Source: Klebsiella grimontii
Lineage (GTDB): Bacteria > Pseudomonadota > Gammaproteobacteria > Enterobacterales > Enterobacteriaceae
Direction: 5' to 3'
Length of the DNA: 64,000 nt
Assembly: GCF_900200035.1 (NCBI RefSeq)
Contig: NZ_FZTC01000034.1
Location: forward strand, 228,913 to 292,912
The position numbers were made by a program, and so were the translations under genes. Positions 16,957-25,846 of this stretch are shown in pieces; position 1 is the stretch's first letter; each line of letters opens with the position of its first letter. Under the pieces are notes generated by a model. It had not been told where the DNA came from. It worked only from the letters and a program-made list of their open reading frames with translations, and did not search any database.

Positions 16957-17117
16957 GCTCTTATCCTTAAAATTAACCACGTAATGAACATGCTTACACT
17001 ATGGACCCATCTTTGCCGGGATATCAAAGAGATCGTTGCCTTTCTTTGATTCAGACCGCAGCTAAACGCTTGCGTGCTGCTTTTCTACTCGACTATTCCG
17101 CACCAGTCACCAGGAAA

Positions 17118-19031
17118 CTACTCCATACGTCCGCGCTTAAACTGACCGGCATCGATATCGTAGTGCTTCATTTTTCGCCACAGCGTGGTACGGCCAATAT
17201 TCAGCAGCTGCGCCATCTCCTGTACCCGACCGCTGGTCACCCGGGCGGCGTGGATAATCGCCTCTTTCTCAATGGCGCTAAAGGTCAGGCTGGCGGGCAG
17301 CAGCGATGACCCCGCGTCGGCGCCCGGCCGCTCGGCAAACAGATATTCCGGCAAATTACTCAGACGGATATGGCCGTTATCGCTGCTAATGGCGATATTC
17401 TCGATAACGCTATTCAGCTCAAAATCATTGCCCGGCCAGGAGTAGGCCACCAGCTGCGCCAGCGCATCGTCATCCATCTTCAGCCGCGAGGAAAAGCGTT
17501 TTTCCAGGCTCTTAAGGCGATTGTGCACCAGCGAGGGGATACTGTTGCGCCGCGCCCGCAGCGGGGGAATAACGATTTCAAAAGAGTGCAGCGCGTAGTA
17601 AAGCTGGCGGCTAAAGCGGTTTTGCTCCACCAGATTGGCAAGATCGACGGTAGTGGTGGCGATCACTTTGACGTCCACCGGGATCAAGCGACGGGCGTCC
17701 AGACGGGTTAATACCCCCTGCTTGATCACCTGCAGCAGCGCGGACTGCAGCTCCGGCGCCAGATATTCAATTTTTTCCAGAAACAGCGTCCCGCCGTTGG
17801 CCAGCTCAAGACGGCTAAGGCGACCGTTTTCATCGTCCGTCGGCGCGCTGCCCATAAAATCCTGGCCCAGGACGCTGTCGGCATACAGCTGGCAGTTGAC
17901 CGCGATATACGGCCCGCCGCCCCGCTCGCTCTCATTGTGAATCGCCTGGCTGAGCAGCTCTTTACCCACCCCTTCTTCACCGCACAGCAGCACCGGGAAA
18001 GCGCCGCGCGCCGCCTGGCGGCCAAAGTGAATCAGCCGCCGGGTTTCCGGGTCGTCCGCCGACATCTGCTCAAAGGTATGGCTCACTTTGCCAAGCTGGC
18101 TGGTCATCAGCTGGCGCATCTGCTCGACCGGATGCAGCAGCAGAATAAAGCTGTTGCCCTGCTCTTCGACGATCGGCTTGAGCGTAATCACGGCGTCGAC
18201 AAACTGATGCTGGCTCTCAAAGGTCACTTCGACATGGTTCAGCCCGCGCGCGTGCTTAATGGCCCGGCGCAGCAGGGCCGGGAGCGTCACCAGTTCATTG
18301 ATGTTTTTCCCCTGGCTGGCCTGGGCATCAAGATGCAGCAGCCTCGCGGCCTGCACGTTAAGAAACTGCAAAACTCCCTGCTCATTCCACGCCATCACCC
18401 CGTCATCCATACTCTCCAGCAGACCGTACATCTGATTAAGATGGCGATTCGACTCTGACAACAGGCTGTCGGTCAGCAGCGAGTTACCGACTTCCCGCGC
18501 GATAGCCAGGGTCAGGGAGAGATCCGGCGAAGCCTGCTCTTCGGTCAGGCAGCACAGGGAAATGGAACCGAACAGGCGCCCGTGGTTATCAAACACCGGC
18601 GTGGAGCTAAACGACCATCCGTGCAGCGCATGTTTAAAATGCTGCTCGCCCGTCGTTTTGACCGGCTGCCCGAGCATTGAGGCCAGCGAGAGCGCGCAGC
18701 TGCCGATAATGCTTTCCGCGCAGTAGCTGCCGTCACGAAATCCCAGCGCCGCCAGCTGGTCGAGGGTCTGCGGATCGCCGCAGCGGCTGAGAATACAGGC
18801 GGACTCATCAAGGATAAACAGCGCGCAGGGGCGGTTATCCATAAACTCCCAGGCATCTTCCAGCGCCGCCTGACCAATCGTCAACAGCGCGGTCTTGCGC
18901 CGGCAAATCGATTCAAAGGTCAGCCCCTGCGCCTGATGCGGCGTCTGCCAGGTTTCCCGCTGCATAAACTTGCTGCAGCGATGCCATGACTGGGTTATCA
19001 CCAAAGGAAAGCTCTGAGTCTGCGCAGTCAT
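17118..19031 (-). CDS. dhaR: Dihydroxyacetone regulon transcriptional activator DhaR
   Basis: A 637-residue regulator of dihydroxyacetone kinase genes. The N-terminal GAF/PAS-type sensor half binds DhaK or DhaL in E. coli. The AAA+ domain has Walker A GEEGVGKELL near residue 342. A Fis-type helix-turn-helix lies at the C-terminus (RVQEMAQLLNIGRTTLWRKM). The GAFTGA loop of sigma-54 activators is absent; the segment reads FMGSAPTDDENG, as expected for DhaR, which acts at sigma-70 promoters. ATG 19031 has GGAA six bases upstream; ATG 19037 is an alternative. It lies 105 bp downstream of dhaD on the same strand. Confidence 0.93.
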   Translation of the reverse strand: MTAQTQSFPLVITQSWHRCSKFMQRETWQTPHQAQGLTFESICRRKTALLTIGQAALEDAWEFMDNRPCALFILDESACILSRCGDPQTLDQLAALGFRDGSYCAESIIGSCALSLASMLGQPVKTTGEQHFKHALHGWSFSSTPVFDNHGRLFGSISLCCLTEEQASPDLSLTLAIAREVGNSLLTDSLLSESNRHLNQMYGLLESMDDGVMAWNEQGVLQFLNVQAARLLHLDAQASQGKNINELVTLPALLRRAIKHARGLNHVEVTFESQHQFVDAVITLKPIVEEQGNSFILLLHPVEQMRQLMTSQLGKVSHTFEQMSADDPETRRLIHFGRQAARGAFPVLLCGEEGVGKELLSQAIHNESERGGGPYIAVNCQLYADSVLGQDFMGSAPTDDENGRLSRLELANGGTLFLEKIEYLAPELQSALLQVIKQGVLTRLDARRLIPVDVKVIATTTVDLANLVEQNRFSRQLYYALHSFEIVIPPLRARRNSIPSLVHNRLKSLEKRFSSRLKMDDDALAQLVAYSWPGNDFELNSVIENIAISSDNGHIRLSNLPEYLFAERPGADAGSSLLPASLTFSAIEKEAIIHAARVTSGRVQEMAQLLNIGRTTLWRKMKHYDIDAGQFKRGRME

Positions 19032-19136
19032 ATCCATTTCCGCTGTTTCATAAACGACAACCCCTCCGGCGGCTACCGCAAGAGGGGGGAGAAAACGCCC
19101 CATCGTTTAAATGAGACGGGGCTGGACCACGATAAA

Positions 19137-20234
19137 TTAGCGCGCCAGCCACTGCTGTCCGAGCAGGTCAGCGGTCAGAATCGCCGCATGCACGCTCTGC
19201 GCGCTGACCGGGAAGGGCATATTATGAATGGTTTCACCTTCCGCGCAGGTCGCTTTAGCGACTGCCTGAATTTTCTCATCGATGCCCTCTTTAACGCCCA
19301 TTTGCGCCAGCGTGACCGGCAGGCCGACGGTATGGCAGAAGTTCAGCACCGTTTCGATCTCTTCCATCGGGCTATTTTGCAGCACCAGCTGCGCCAGGGT
19401 ACCAAAGGCCACTTTCTCGCCATGGTACAGATGGTGACACTCTTCGAGGATGGTGAAACCGTTGTGAATGGCGTGCGCGGCGGCCAGACCGCTACTTTCA
19501 AAGCCGATACCGCTGAGGTAGGTATTCGCTTCAACGATGCGTTCCAGCGCATCGGTCACCACCCCGGCCTGGGCGGCGAGGCGGGCTTTTTCACCTTCCG
19601 CCAGCAGCGTATCATAGCACAGGCGCGCCAGGCTCAGCGCCGCCGCCGTCGACTGGCCGCCCGCCATGCTGGTGGCTCTGGCGTCGTAGCAGGCCTTGGC
19701 TTCAAACCAGGTTGACAGCGCATCCCCCATCCCGGCCACCAGCAGGCGCACCGGCGCTTTGGCGATAATCGCCGTATCCATCACCACCATATCCGGGTTT
19801 TTCGGGTAGATCAGATACTCTTCAAACTCACCGGCTTCGGTGTAGATAACCGACAGCGCGCTGGTTGGCGCATCGGTGGAGGCGATCGTCGGGATCACCA
19901 CCACCGGCAGCTTCTGGTAGTAGCCGATGGCTTTCGCCGTATCGAGCGTCTTACCGCCGCCGATACCCACCACGCCGCGGCAGCCGTGCTGCTTCAGAAT
20001 GGCGATCAGGCGATTGATCTCAACGTGGCTGCACTCGCCGTTGAAACGCTCCGCATGGCAGCTAATGTTGTGGCTGTGCAAACCTTCCAGCACTTTCTCT
20101 CCCGCCAGCTTCATTACGAAGTCATCGGCAATCACGAAAAAGCTGTCCGCCAGGTTTTTGGCGTATTGCCCAAACAGCGTGGATGCATCTGGTCCCTGGA
20201 GATATTTGGCTGGAGATTGAATAACTTTTAGCAT
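19137..20234 (-). CDS. dhaD: NAD+-dependent glycerol dehydrogenase DhaD
   Basis: A 365-residue iron-type (group III) alcohol dehydrogenase fold enzyme that oxidises glycerol to dihydroxyacetone. GIGGGKTLDTAKAIG near residue 94 binds NAD. The metal ligands of glycerol dehydrogenases are present: the Asp in GMGDALSTWFEA, and the His in AAAHAIHNGF and in HLYHGEKVAFG. ATG 20234 (MLKVIQSPAKY) matches the family start and length; the frame stays open a little further upstream. Its product feeds the two kinases encoded on the other side of the spacer, from which it diverges. Confidence 0.97.
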   Translation of the reverse strand: MLKVIQSPAKYLQGPDASTLFGQYAKNLADSFFVIADDFVMKLAGEKVLEGLHSHNISCHAERFNGECSHVEINRLIAILKQHGCRGVVGIGGGKTLDTAKAIGYYQKLPVVVIPTIASTDAPTSALSVIYTEAGEFEEYLIYPKNPDMVVMDTAIIAKAPVRLLVAGMGDALSTWFEAKACYDARATSMAGGQSTAAALSLARLCYDTLLAEGEKARLAAQAGVVTDALERIVEANTYLSGIGFESSGLAAAHAIHNGFTILEECHHLYHGEKVAFGTLAQLVLQNSPMEEIETVLNFCHTVGLPVTLAQMGVKEGIDEKIQAVAKATCAEGETIHNMPFPVSAQSVHAAILTADLLGQQWLAR

Positions 20235-20385
20235 TCCGTTCACCCTCAAATAAGTGCATGTTTTGACATGATGGGCCCCGGTATTTCCTCGTCCGGCCAT
20301 GTATTCAAGGCGGGAACGAAAGCGCTACCTGAGCGATGCCATCACTGTAGGGCGAGCCGCGGGCAAAAAAATCTTTCCGGTTTTT

Positions 20386-20432
20386 GTCCCAATATGAAAC
20401 AGCACATAAATTTTATTGTTCCATATTGGAAC
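20386..20432. promoter_or_regulatory. Paired dyads near dhaD, probable DhaR sites
   Basis: Two 15-bp dyads, GTCCCAATATGAAAC (20386-20400) and GTTCCATATTGGAAC (20418-20432), share the form GTYYC-N5-GRAAC and start 32 bp apart, about three helical turns. They lie 150-200 bp upstream of dhaD. A matching pair lies on the dhaK side. DhaR is the obvious candidate because it is the only regulator of this locus. The whole 596-bp spacer (20235-20830) holds no gene. Confidence 0.55.
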
Positions 20433-20640
20433 ATGAATTCACATGAAACGGTGGGATTGCGATCTCGATCCGCCCCTTCGACGCAAAAGAAGGCCACTAA
20501 CCGGACGATCGTCGGCCTTTTTCAGCGTCATGGGCGGCAAGAACGGGCAAATTTATTTCTTTACGCAGACCTTGCAGCCAGGTGAAGCGAGATGAAATAG
20601 TCGCTTTAGCTCGCATTTTTTCATTTCCTCGCGCAAAAGC

Positions 20641-20686
20641 GTTTCATTTCGGAACAAAAATGAATAATTACGTTTCGTAATGAAAC
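20641..20686. promoter_or_regulatory. Paired dyads near dhaK, probable DhaR sites
   Basis: GTTTCATTTCGGAAC (20641-20655) and GTTTCGTAATGAAAC (20672-20686) repeat the GTYYC-N5-GRAAC form 31 bp apart, 145-190 bp upstream of dhaK. A second palindrome, ATTACGTTTCGTAAT (20667-20681), overlaps the right-hand site. The region from here to the dhaK start is AT-rich and should hold the dhaK promoter, but no unambiguous -10/-35 pair was picked. Confidence 0.55.
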
Positions 20687-20830
20687 TCCTTTTATCACAA
20701 TTTTTTTTCCCGCTAACTCAGCCAGAATCATTACATCGCCCGATATCGCACCTCGTCAGGCGGTACCCCTACACGATGACCGCCTCCATCAGCAGAGAGG
20801 CCGCATCGAAACTCCGACGGAGAATAAACA

Positions 20831-21901
20831 ATGAAAAAACTGATTAACCGTGTCGAAGATGTCCTGAGTGAACAACTGGCGGGTCTGGCAAAAGCGCATC
20901 CTGAACTGAGGCTGCACCAGGACCCGGTCTACGTGACCCGCGCCGATGCGCCGGTGGCCGGAAAAGTGGCGCTGCTCTCCGGCGGCGGCAGCGGTCACGA
21001 GCCGATGCACTGCGGATATATTGGCCAGGGCATGCTTTCCGGGGCATGTCCGGGGGAAATTTTCACCTCCCCGACGCCGGATAAAATGTTTGAGTGCGCC
21101 ATGAACATCGACGGCGGCGAAGGCGTGCTGCTGATTATCAAAAACTACACCGGCGATATTCTTAACTTCGAAACCGCCACCGAGCTGCTGCACGAAAGCG
21201 GCGTTAAGGTCACCACCGTGGTGGTCGATGACGACGTGGCGGTGAAAGATAGCCTCTACACCGCCGGACGGCGCGGAGTGGCCAATACCGTGCTGATTGA
21301 AAAACTGGTAGGCGCGGCTGCCGAACGCGGCGACTCGCTGGAATCCTGCGCCGAACTGGGGCGCAAGCTCAACAACCTCGGCCACTCTATCGGCATCGCG
21401 CTCGGCGCCTGCACCGTGCCGGCCGCCGGGCAGCCCTCATTCGAACTGCAGGACGATGAGATGGAGTTCGGCGTCGGCATTCACGGCGAACCGGGCATCG
21501 ACCGCCGCCGCTTCACCTCCCTCGATCGCACCGTTGACGAAATGTTCGATACCCTGCTGGAAAACGGCGCCTATAGCCGCACGCTGCGCCACTGGGACAA
21601 CGTGAAAGGCGCGTGGCAGGAGGTAGCGCAGACCAAGCAGGCGCTGCAAAAAGGCGATCGGGTTATCGCGCTGGTCAACAACCTCGGCGCCACGCCGCTG
21701 TCCGAACTCTACGGCGTCTATAACCGTCTGACGCAGCGCTGCGAGGAAACCGGCATCGTTATCGAGCGCAATCTTATCGGCAGCTACTGTACCTCTCTGG
21801 ATATGGTGGGTTTTTCCATCACCCTGTTAAAAGCCGATGACGAGACGCTGGCATTATGGGACGCCCCGGTTCACACCCCGGCGCTGAACTGGGGAAAATA
21901 A
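20831..21901 (+). CDS. dhaK: PTS-dependent dihydroxyacetone kinase, substrate-binding subunit DhaK
   Basis: The 356-residue subunit that binds dihydroxyacetone covalently. The three active-site residues of E. coli DhaK fall at the same numbers: His56 (GGGSGHEP), Asp109 (KNYTGD) and His218 (VGIHGEPG). Phosphate is received from DhaL-ADP, which DhaM recharges with PTS phosphate. It starts a tight operon dhaKLM with 10-bp gaps, and in E. coli it also acts as corepressor of DhaR. Confidence 0.98.
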   Translation: MKKLINRVEDVLSEQLAGLAKAHPELRLHQDPVYVTRADAPVAGKVALLSGGGSGHEPMHCGYIGQGMLSGACPGEIFTSPTPDKMFECAMNIDGGEGVLLIIKNYTGDILNFETATELLHESGVKVTTVVVDDDVAVKDSLYTAGRRGVANTVLIEKLVGAAAERGDSLESCAELGRKLNNLGHSIGIALGACTVPAAGQPSFELQDDEMEFGVGIHGEPGIDRRRFTSLDRTVDEMFDTLLENGAYSRTLRHWDNVKGAWQEVAQTKQALQKGDRVIALVNNLGATPLSELYGVYNRLTQRCEETGIVIERNLIGSYCTSLDMVGFSITLLKADDETLALWDAPVHTPALNWGK

Positions 21902-21911
21902 GGAGCACGAC

Positions 21912-22544
21912 ATGTCATTAAGCAGAACGCAAATCGTAGACTGGCTCTATCGCTGCGGCGATATCTTCACGAAAGAGAGCGATTTTTTGACCGGTCTGGA
22001 CCGGGAAATCGGCGATGCCGACCACGGCTTGAATATGCATCGTGGTTTCAGCAAGGTAGTGGAAAAACTGCCGTCAATTGCCGATAAAGACATTGGTTTC
22101 ATTCTTAAAAATACCGGTATGACGCTGCTCTCCAACGTCGGCGGGGCCAGCGGCCCGCTGTTCGGCACCTTCTTTATTCGCGCCGCCCAGGTGACCCAGG
22201 CCCATCAGAGCCTGACGCTGGAAGAGCTTTATCAGACCTTCCGCGAAGGCGCGGAAGGGGTGGTGAATCGCGGCAAAGCCGAGCCCGGGGATAAAACCAT
22301 GTGCGACGTCTGGCTGCCGGTGGTGGAATCGCTGCGCCAGTCCAGCGAACAGCACCTGTCGATACCAAGCGCCCTTGATGCTGCCTGCGAACAGGCGCAA
22401 GCCGCCGTCAACGCCACCATCGCCATGCAGGCCCGTAAAGGGCGGGCTAGCTATCTGGGCGAACGCAGCATCGGGCATCAGGATCCTGGCGCAACCTCGG
22501 TGATGTTTATGGTTCAGATGCTGGCCGCAGCAGCTAAAGAGTAA
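21912..22544 (+). CDS. dhaL: PTS-dependent dihydroxyacetone kinase, ADP-binding subunit DhaL
   Basis: The 210-residue subunit that holds ADP as a bound coenzyme and passes phosphate to dihydroxyacetone on DhaK. The metal-binding Asp cluster GDADHGLNMHRG lies near residue 33, and NVGGASGPLFGTFF near residue 76 is the nucleotide loop. Length equals E. coli DhaL. In E. coli, the ADP form of DhaL activates DhaR. It overlaps neither neighbour, and AGGAGCACGAC gives a good ribosome site. Confidence 0.98.
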   Translation: MSLSRTQIVDWLYRCGDIFTKESDFLTGLDREIGDADHGLNMHRGFSKVVEKLPSIADKDIGFILKNTGMTLLSNVGGASGPLFGTFFIRAAQVTQAHQSLTLEELYQTFREGAEGVVNRGKAEPGDKTMCDVWLPVVESLRQSSEQHLSIPSALDAACEQAQAAVNATIAMQARKGRASYLGERSIGHQDPGATSVMFMVQMLAAAAKE

Positions 22545-22554
22545 GGAAAATGCG

Positions 22555-23970
22555 ATGGTAAACCTGGTTATTGTTTCTCATAGCGCCCGTCTGGGCGAAG
22601 GTGTCGGAGAACTGGCCCGGCAGATGTTAATGAACGATGGCTGTAAGCTGGCGATCGCCGCCGGCATTGACGATCCCGCCAGCCCGATCGGCACCGATCC
22701 GATTAAGGTGATGGAGGCCATTGAATCCGTCGCCGACGCCGATCATGTGCTTGTAATGATGGATATTGGCAGCGCCTTGCTGAGCGCCGAAACCGCGCTG
22801 GATCTGCTCGATCCGGCGATTGCGGCGAAGGTCCGGCTGTGCGCGGCGCCGCTGGTTGAAGGGACGCTGGCGGCGACGGTGAGCGCCGCCGCCGGGGCCG
22901 ACATCGACAAGGTGATTGAAGACGCCATGAATGCGCTGGAGGCAAAGCGCGTACAGCTCGGGTTACCATCGCAACCCCCTTCGCTTACCGCCGCGCTGGC
23001 CGATGACCGCGACGCGCGCTCGGTTTCCGTAGTGATTCAAAATCCTAACGGCCTGCACGTTCGCCCGGCGTCAAAGCTGGTCGCCGCTCTGGCGGGATTC
23101 AACGCCGACCTGGTGCTGGAGAAAGAGGGAAAGTGCGTCACGCCGGATAGCCTCAACCAAATCGCCCTGCTTCAGGTGCGCCGGAACGATACCTTAAGGC
23201 TGCTGGCCCGCGGCCCGGACGCCGACGCCGCGCTGGCGGCGTTCCAGGCGCTGGCGACGGAGAACTTTGGCGAGCAAACGGAGGCGACCCCCGCTTTGCA
23301 GCCCACCCATGCCGCCCGCATTCAGGGCCAGGTCGTGCTCTACCCTCGGCCTCAGAACAGCGTTACGCGGGAAAAGAGCGCCGCCATCGGTCAGCAGCAG
23401 CTGCGCCTGAAACGGGCTATTGATCGGACGCTGGACGATCTTAGCGCGCTGACGGCCCTGGCGGAGGAGAAGTATTCCGCCGACATCGCGGCGATCTTCT
23501 CCGGGCATCATACTCTGCTTGATGATCCTGATTTATATACGGCAGCGTGCGATATCGTGCGCGACGAGCAGTGCAGCGCGGAGTGGGCGTGGCATCAGGT
23601 GCTGAGCGATTTAAGCCAACAATATCGCCATCTCGACGATGCCTACCTTCAGGCACGCTATATTGATATTGAAGATATTTTGCACCGCACGCTGCGTCAC
23701 CTTAACGAGAGCAGCGAAGCGCTGCCGCAGTTTAGCGCGCCTTCGATCCTCGTAGCCGACGATATCTTTCCTTCTACCGTCGTGCAGCTCGACGCCCGTC
23801 AGGTGAAGGGAATCTGTCTGCAGGAGAGCAGCGAGCACGCTCACGGCGCGATTATCGCCCGCCAGGCGGGCATTGCGATGCTTTGCCAGCAGCGCGATGT
23901 GCTGACGACGCTGCAAAACGGCGAGACCGTCACCCTTGATATTCCCGGCAAACGCGTGATTCGCGGCTAA
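22555..23970 (+). CDS. dhaM: Dihydroxyacetone kinase phosphotransferase DhaM (multi-domain PTS protein)
   Basis: A 471-residue three-domain phosphoryl carrier that recharges DhaL-ADP. The EIIA(Man)-like domain has His9 (IVSHS). The HPr-like domain has His168 (NGLHVRPAS), and the EI-like C-terminal domain has His430 (EHAHGAII). All three phosphorylation sites therefore survive, as in E. coli DhaM. The EI part is truncated relative to true enzyme I, as is normal for the family. It ends dhaKLM; a GC-rich hairpin follows. Confidence 0.97.
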   Translation: MVNLVIVSHSARLGEGVGELARQMLMNDGCKLAIAAGIDDPASPIGTDPIKVMEAIESVADADHVLVMMDIGSALLSAETALDLLDPAIAAKVRLCAAPLVEGTLAATVSAAAGADIDKVIEDAMNALEAKRVQLGLPSQPPSLTAALADDRDARSVSVVIQNPNGLHVRPASKLVAALAGFNADLVLEKEGKCVTPDSLNQIALLQVRRNDTLRLLARGPDADAALAAFQALATENFGEQTEATPALQPTHAARIQGQVVLYPRPQNSVTREKSAAIGQQQLRLKRAIDRTLDDLSALTALAEEKYSADIAAIFSGHHTLLDDPDLYTAACDIVRDEQCSAEWAWHQVLSDLSQQYRHLDDAYLQARYIDIEDILHRTLRHLNESSEALPQFSAPSILVADDIFPSTVVQLDARQVKGICLQESSEHAHGAIIARQAGIAMLCQQRDVLTTLQNGETVTLDIPGKRVIRG

Positions 23971-23988
23971 CCTGCCCCATCTTTCCAC

Positions 23989-24010
23989 CCCGGAGGCTGT
24001 CCCCTCCGGG
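23989..24010 (+). terminator. Hairpin between dhaM and the ATP-type kinase
   Basis: CCCGGAGG (23989-23996) pairs with CCTCCGGG (24003-24010) around a 6-base loop. No T-run follows, so it may only attenuate or protect the dhaKLM end while allowing read-through into the next gene 27 bp later. Confidence 0.45.
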
Positions 24011-24036
24011 AACTCGCTTAACTTTCAGGATCCGTT

Positions 24037-25686
24037 ATGTCTCAATTCTTTTTTAATCAACGCGCCAACCTCGTCAACGACGTGATTGAAGGAACCATTA
24101 TCGCCAGCCCGTGGAATAACCTGGCGCGGCTGGAGAGCGATCCCGCCATTCGCGTGGTGGTGCGTCGCGATCTCGACAAAAACAACGTGGCGGTGATCTC
24201 CGGCGGCGGTTCCGGTCACGAGCCGGCCCACGCGGGCTTTGTCGGTAAAGGCATGCTGACCGCCGCCGTCTGCGGCGACCTGTTTGCCTCGCCGAGCGTC
24301 GATGCGGTGCTGACCGCCATCCAGGCGGTAACCGGCGACGCGGGCTGTCTGCTGATCGTCAAGAACTATACCGGCGATCGCCTGAACTTCGGCCTCGCGG
24401 CGGAGAAGGCGCGCCGCATGGGCTATAACGTTGAAATGCTGATCGTTGGCGATGATATTTCGCTGCCGGACAACAAACATCCGCGCGGCATCGCCGGGAC
24501 GATTCTGGTGCATAAAGTGGCAGGCTACTTCGCCGAACGCGGACACAATCTGGCGACCGTGCTGCGCGAAGCGCAGTATGCCGCCGGACATACCTTCAGC
24601 CTCGGGCTGGCCCTTGCCAGCTGTCATCTGCCGCAGGATGCGGAAACGGCCCCGCGCCATCACGCGGACCAGGCCGAGCTGGGCATGGGGATCCACGGCG
24701 AACCGGGCGCATCGGTCATCGCGACCCAGAACAGCGCGGAAATCGTTACGCTGATGGCGGAGAAGCTCAGCGCCGCCCTGCCGGAAACCGGTCGTCTGGC
24801 GGTGATGATCAATAATCTCGGCGGCGTATCGATTGCCGAAATGGCGATTTTGACCCGCGAGCTGGCGCATACGCCGCTGCATCAGCGTATCGACTGGCTG
24901 ATTGGCCCGGCTTCGCTAGTGACCGCGCTGGATATGAAAGGTTTCTCCCTCACCGCCATCGTGCTGGAAGAGAGTATTGAGAAGGCGCTGCTTTCCGCAG
25001 TAGAAACCGCCGGCTGGCAGACGCCGGTGCAGCCGCGCGAAATCAGCGTGATGCCGTCGTCGCTGCGCAGCACCCGGGTAGAGTTTGAGCCCTCGGAGAA
25101 TAGCGTGGTTGCGGACTACGTCGAGCGGGTGACCGGCACGCTGTCCGATCTTGAAGCAGATCTCAACGCGCTGGATGCCAAAGTCGGCGACGGCGATACC
25201 GGCTCCACCTTCGCCGCCGGCGCGCGCGACATCGCCGACTTGCTACAGCGTCGCCAGCTGCCGTTGGCTAACCTCGCTACGCTATTGGCGCTGATTGGCG
25301 AGCGTCTGACGGTGGTGATGGGCGGCTCCAGCGGCGTGCTGATGTCAATTTTCTTTACCGCCGCCGGGCAGAAGCTGGAACAGGGGGCAAGCGTCGCCGA
25401 AGCGCTAAACGCCGGGCTGGCGCAGATGAAGTTTTACGGCGGCGCCGATGAAGGCGATCGGACCATGATTGATGCCCTGCAGCCGGCACTGGCGGCGCTG
25501 GCGGCCGAGCCGGAAAATCTGCAGGCCGCTTTCGCGGCGGCACAGGCGGGCGCGGATCGTACGCTTCACGCCAGCAAAGCCAACGCCGGGCGCGCGTCGT
25601 ATCTCAACAGCGATAGCCTGCGCGGCAATATGGACCCCGGCGCCCATGCGGTGGCGATGGTGTTTAAGGCGCTGGCGCAGAAATAA
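24037..25686 (+). CDS. ATP-dependent dihydroxyacetone kinase (single-chain, C. freundii type)
   Basis: A 549-residue kinase that phosphorylates dihydroxyacetone with ATP. The N-terminal DhaK-like domain has His61 (GGGSGHEP), Asp114 (KNYTGD) and the covalent His220 (MGIHGEPG), the last at the same number as in the C. freundii enzyme. The C-terminal DhaL-like domain has the Asp cluster DAKVGDGDTGST near residue 382 and GGSSGVLMSIFF. It is often called DhaK as well, so no symbol is given to avoid confusion. It follows dhaKLM by 66 bp and adds a second, PTS-independent route. Confidence 0.96.
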   Translation: MSQFFFNQRANLVNDVIEGTIIASPWNNLARLESDPAIRVVVRRDLDKNNVAVISGGGSGHEPAHAGFVGKGMLTAAVCGDLFASPSVDAVLTAIQAVTGDAGCLLIVKNYTGDRLNFGLAAEKARRMGYNVEMLIVGDDISLPDNKHPRGIAGTILVHKVAGYFAERGHNLATVLREAQYAAGHTFSLGLALASCHLPQDAETAPRHHADQAELGMGIHGEPGASVIATQNSAEIVTLMAEKLSAALPETGRLAVMINNLGGVSIAEMAILTRELAHTPLHQRIDWLIGPASLVTALDMKGFSLTAIVLEESIEKALLSAVETAGWQTPVQPREISVMPSSLRSTRVEFEPSENSVVADYVERVTGTLSDLEADLNALDAKVGDGDTGSTFAAGARDIADLLQRRQLPLANLATLLALIGERLTVVMGGSSGVLMSIFFTAAGQKLEQGASVAEALNAGLAQMKFYGGADEGDRTMIDALQPALAALAAEPENLQAAFAAAQAGADRTLHASKANAGRASYLNSDSLRGNMDPGAHAVAMVFKALAQK

Positions 25687-25741
25687 TTCCCCTGCTCGCG
25701 CTGCGCTTAGCAGGGCTACGGGCGCACCGCCGTCTGTGGAG

Positions 25742-25836
25742 CGGTAGCCCGGACAGATGCGCAGCATCGCCTGCGGGAAAATCACCGCGCAGTTCTCTTT
25801 CGTAGCCCGGGTAAGGCGTCAGCCGCAACCCGGGTT
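25742..25836. repeat. REP-type palindromic elements between the kinase and yqjH
   Basis: Two units with the REP head GTAGCCCGG occur: GGTAGCCCGGACAGATGCGC at 25743 and CGTAGCCCGGGTAAGGCGTC at 25801. The second ends GCCGCAACCCGGGTT, so its arms pair. A further copy lies after fadH. Such elements cluster between convergent genes, as here. Confidence 0.7.
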
Positions 25837-25846
25837 TTCTCCGCGC

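Noticed and set aside
17118..20830. Sigma-54 control by DhaR
   Set aside because: The GAFTGA loop is missing from DhaR and no -24/-12 sequence with correct spacing was found upstream of dhaD or dhaK.
24025..24882. Open frame of 285 codons antisense to the ATP-type dihydroxyacetone kinase
   Set aside because: Fully inside a conserved kinase with intact active-site residues; no independent evidence for translation.
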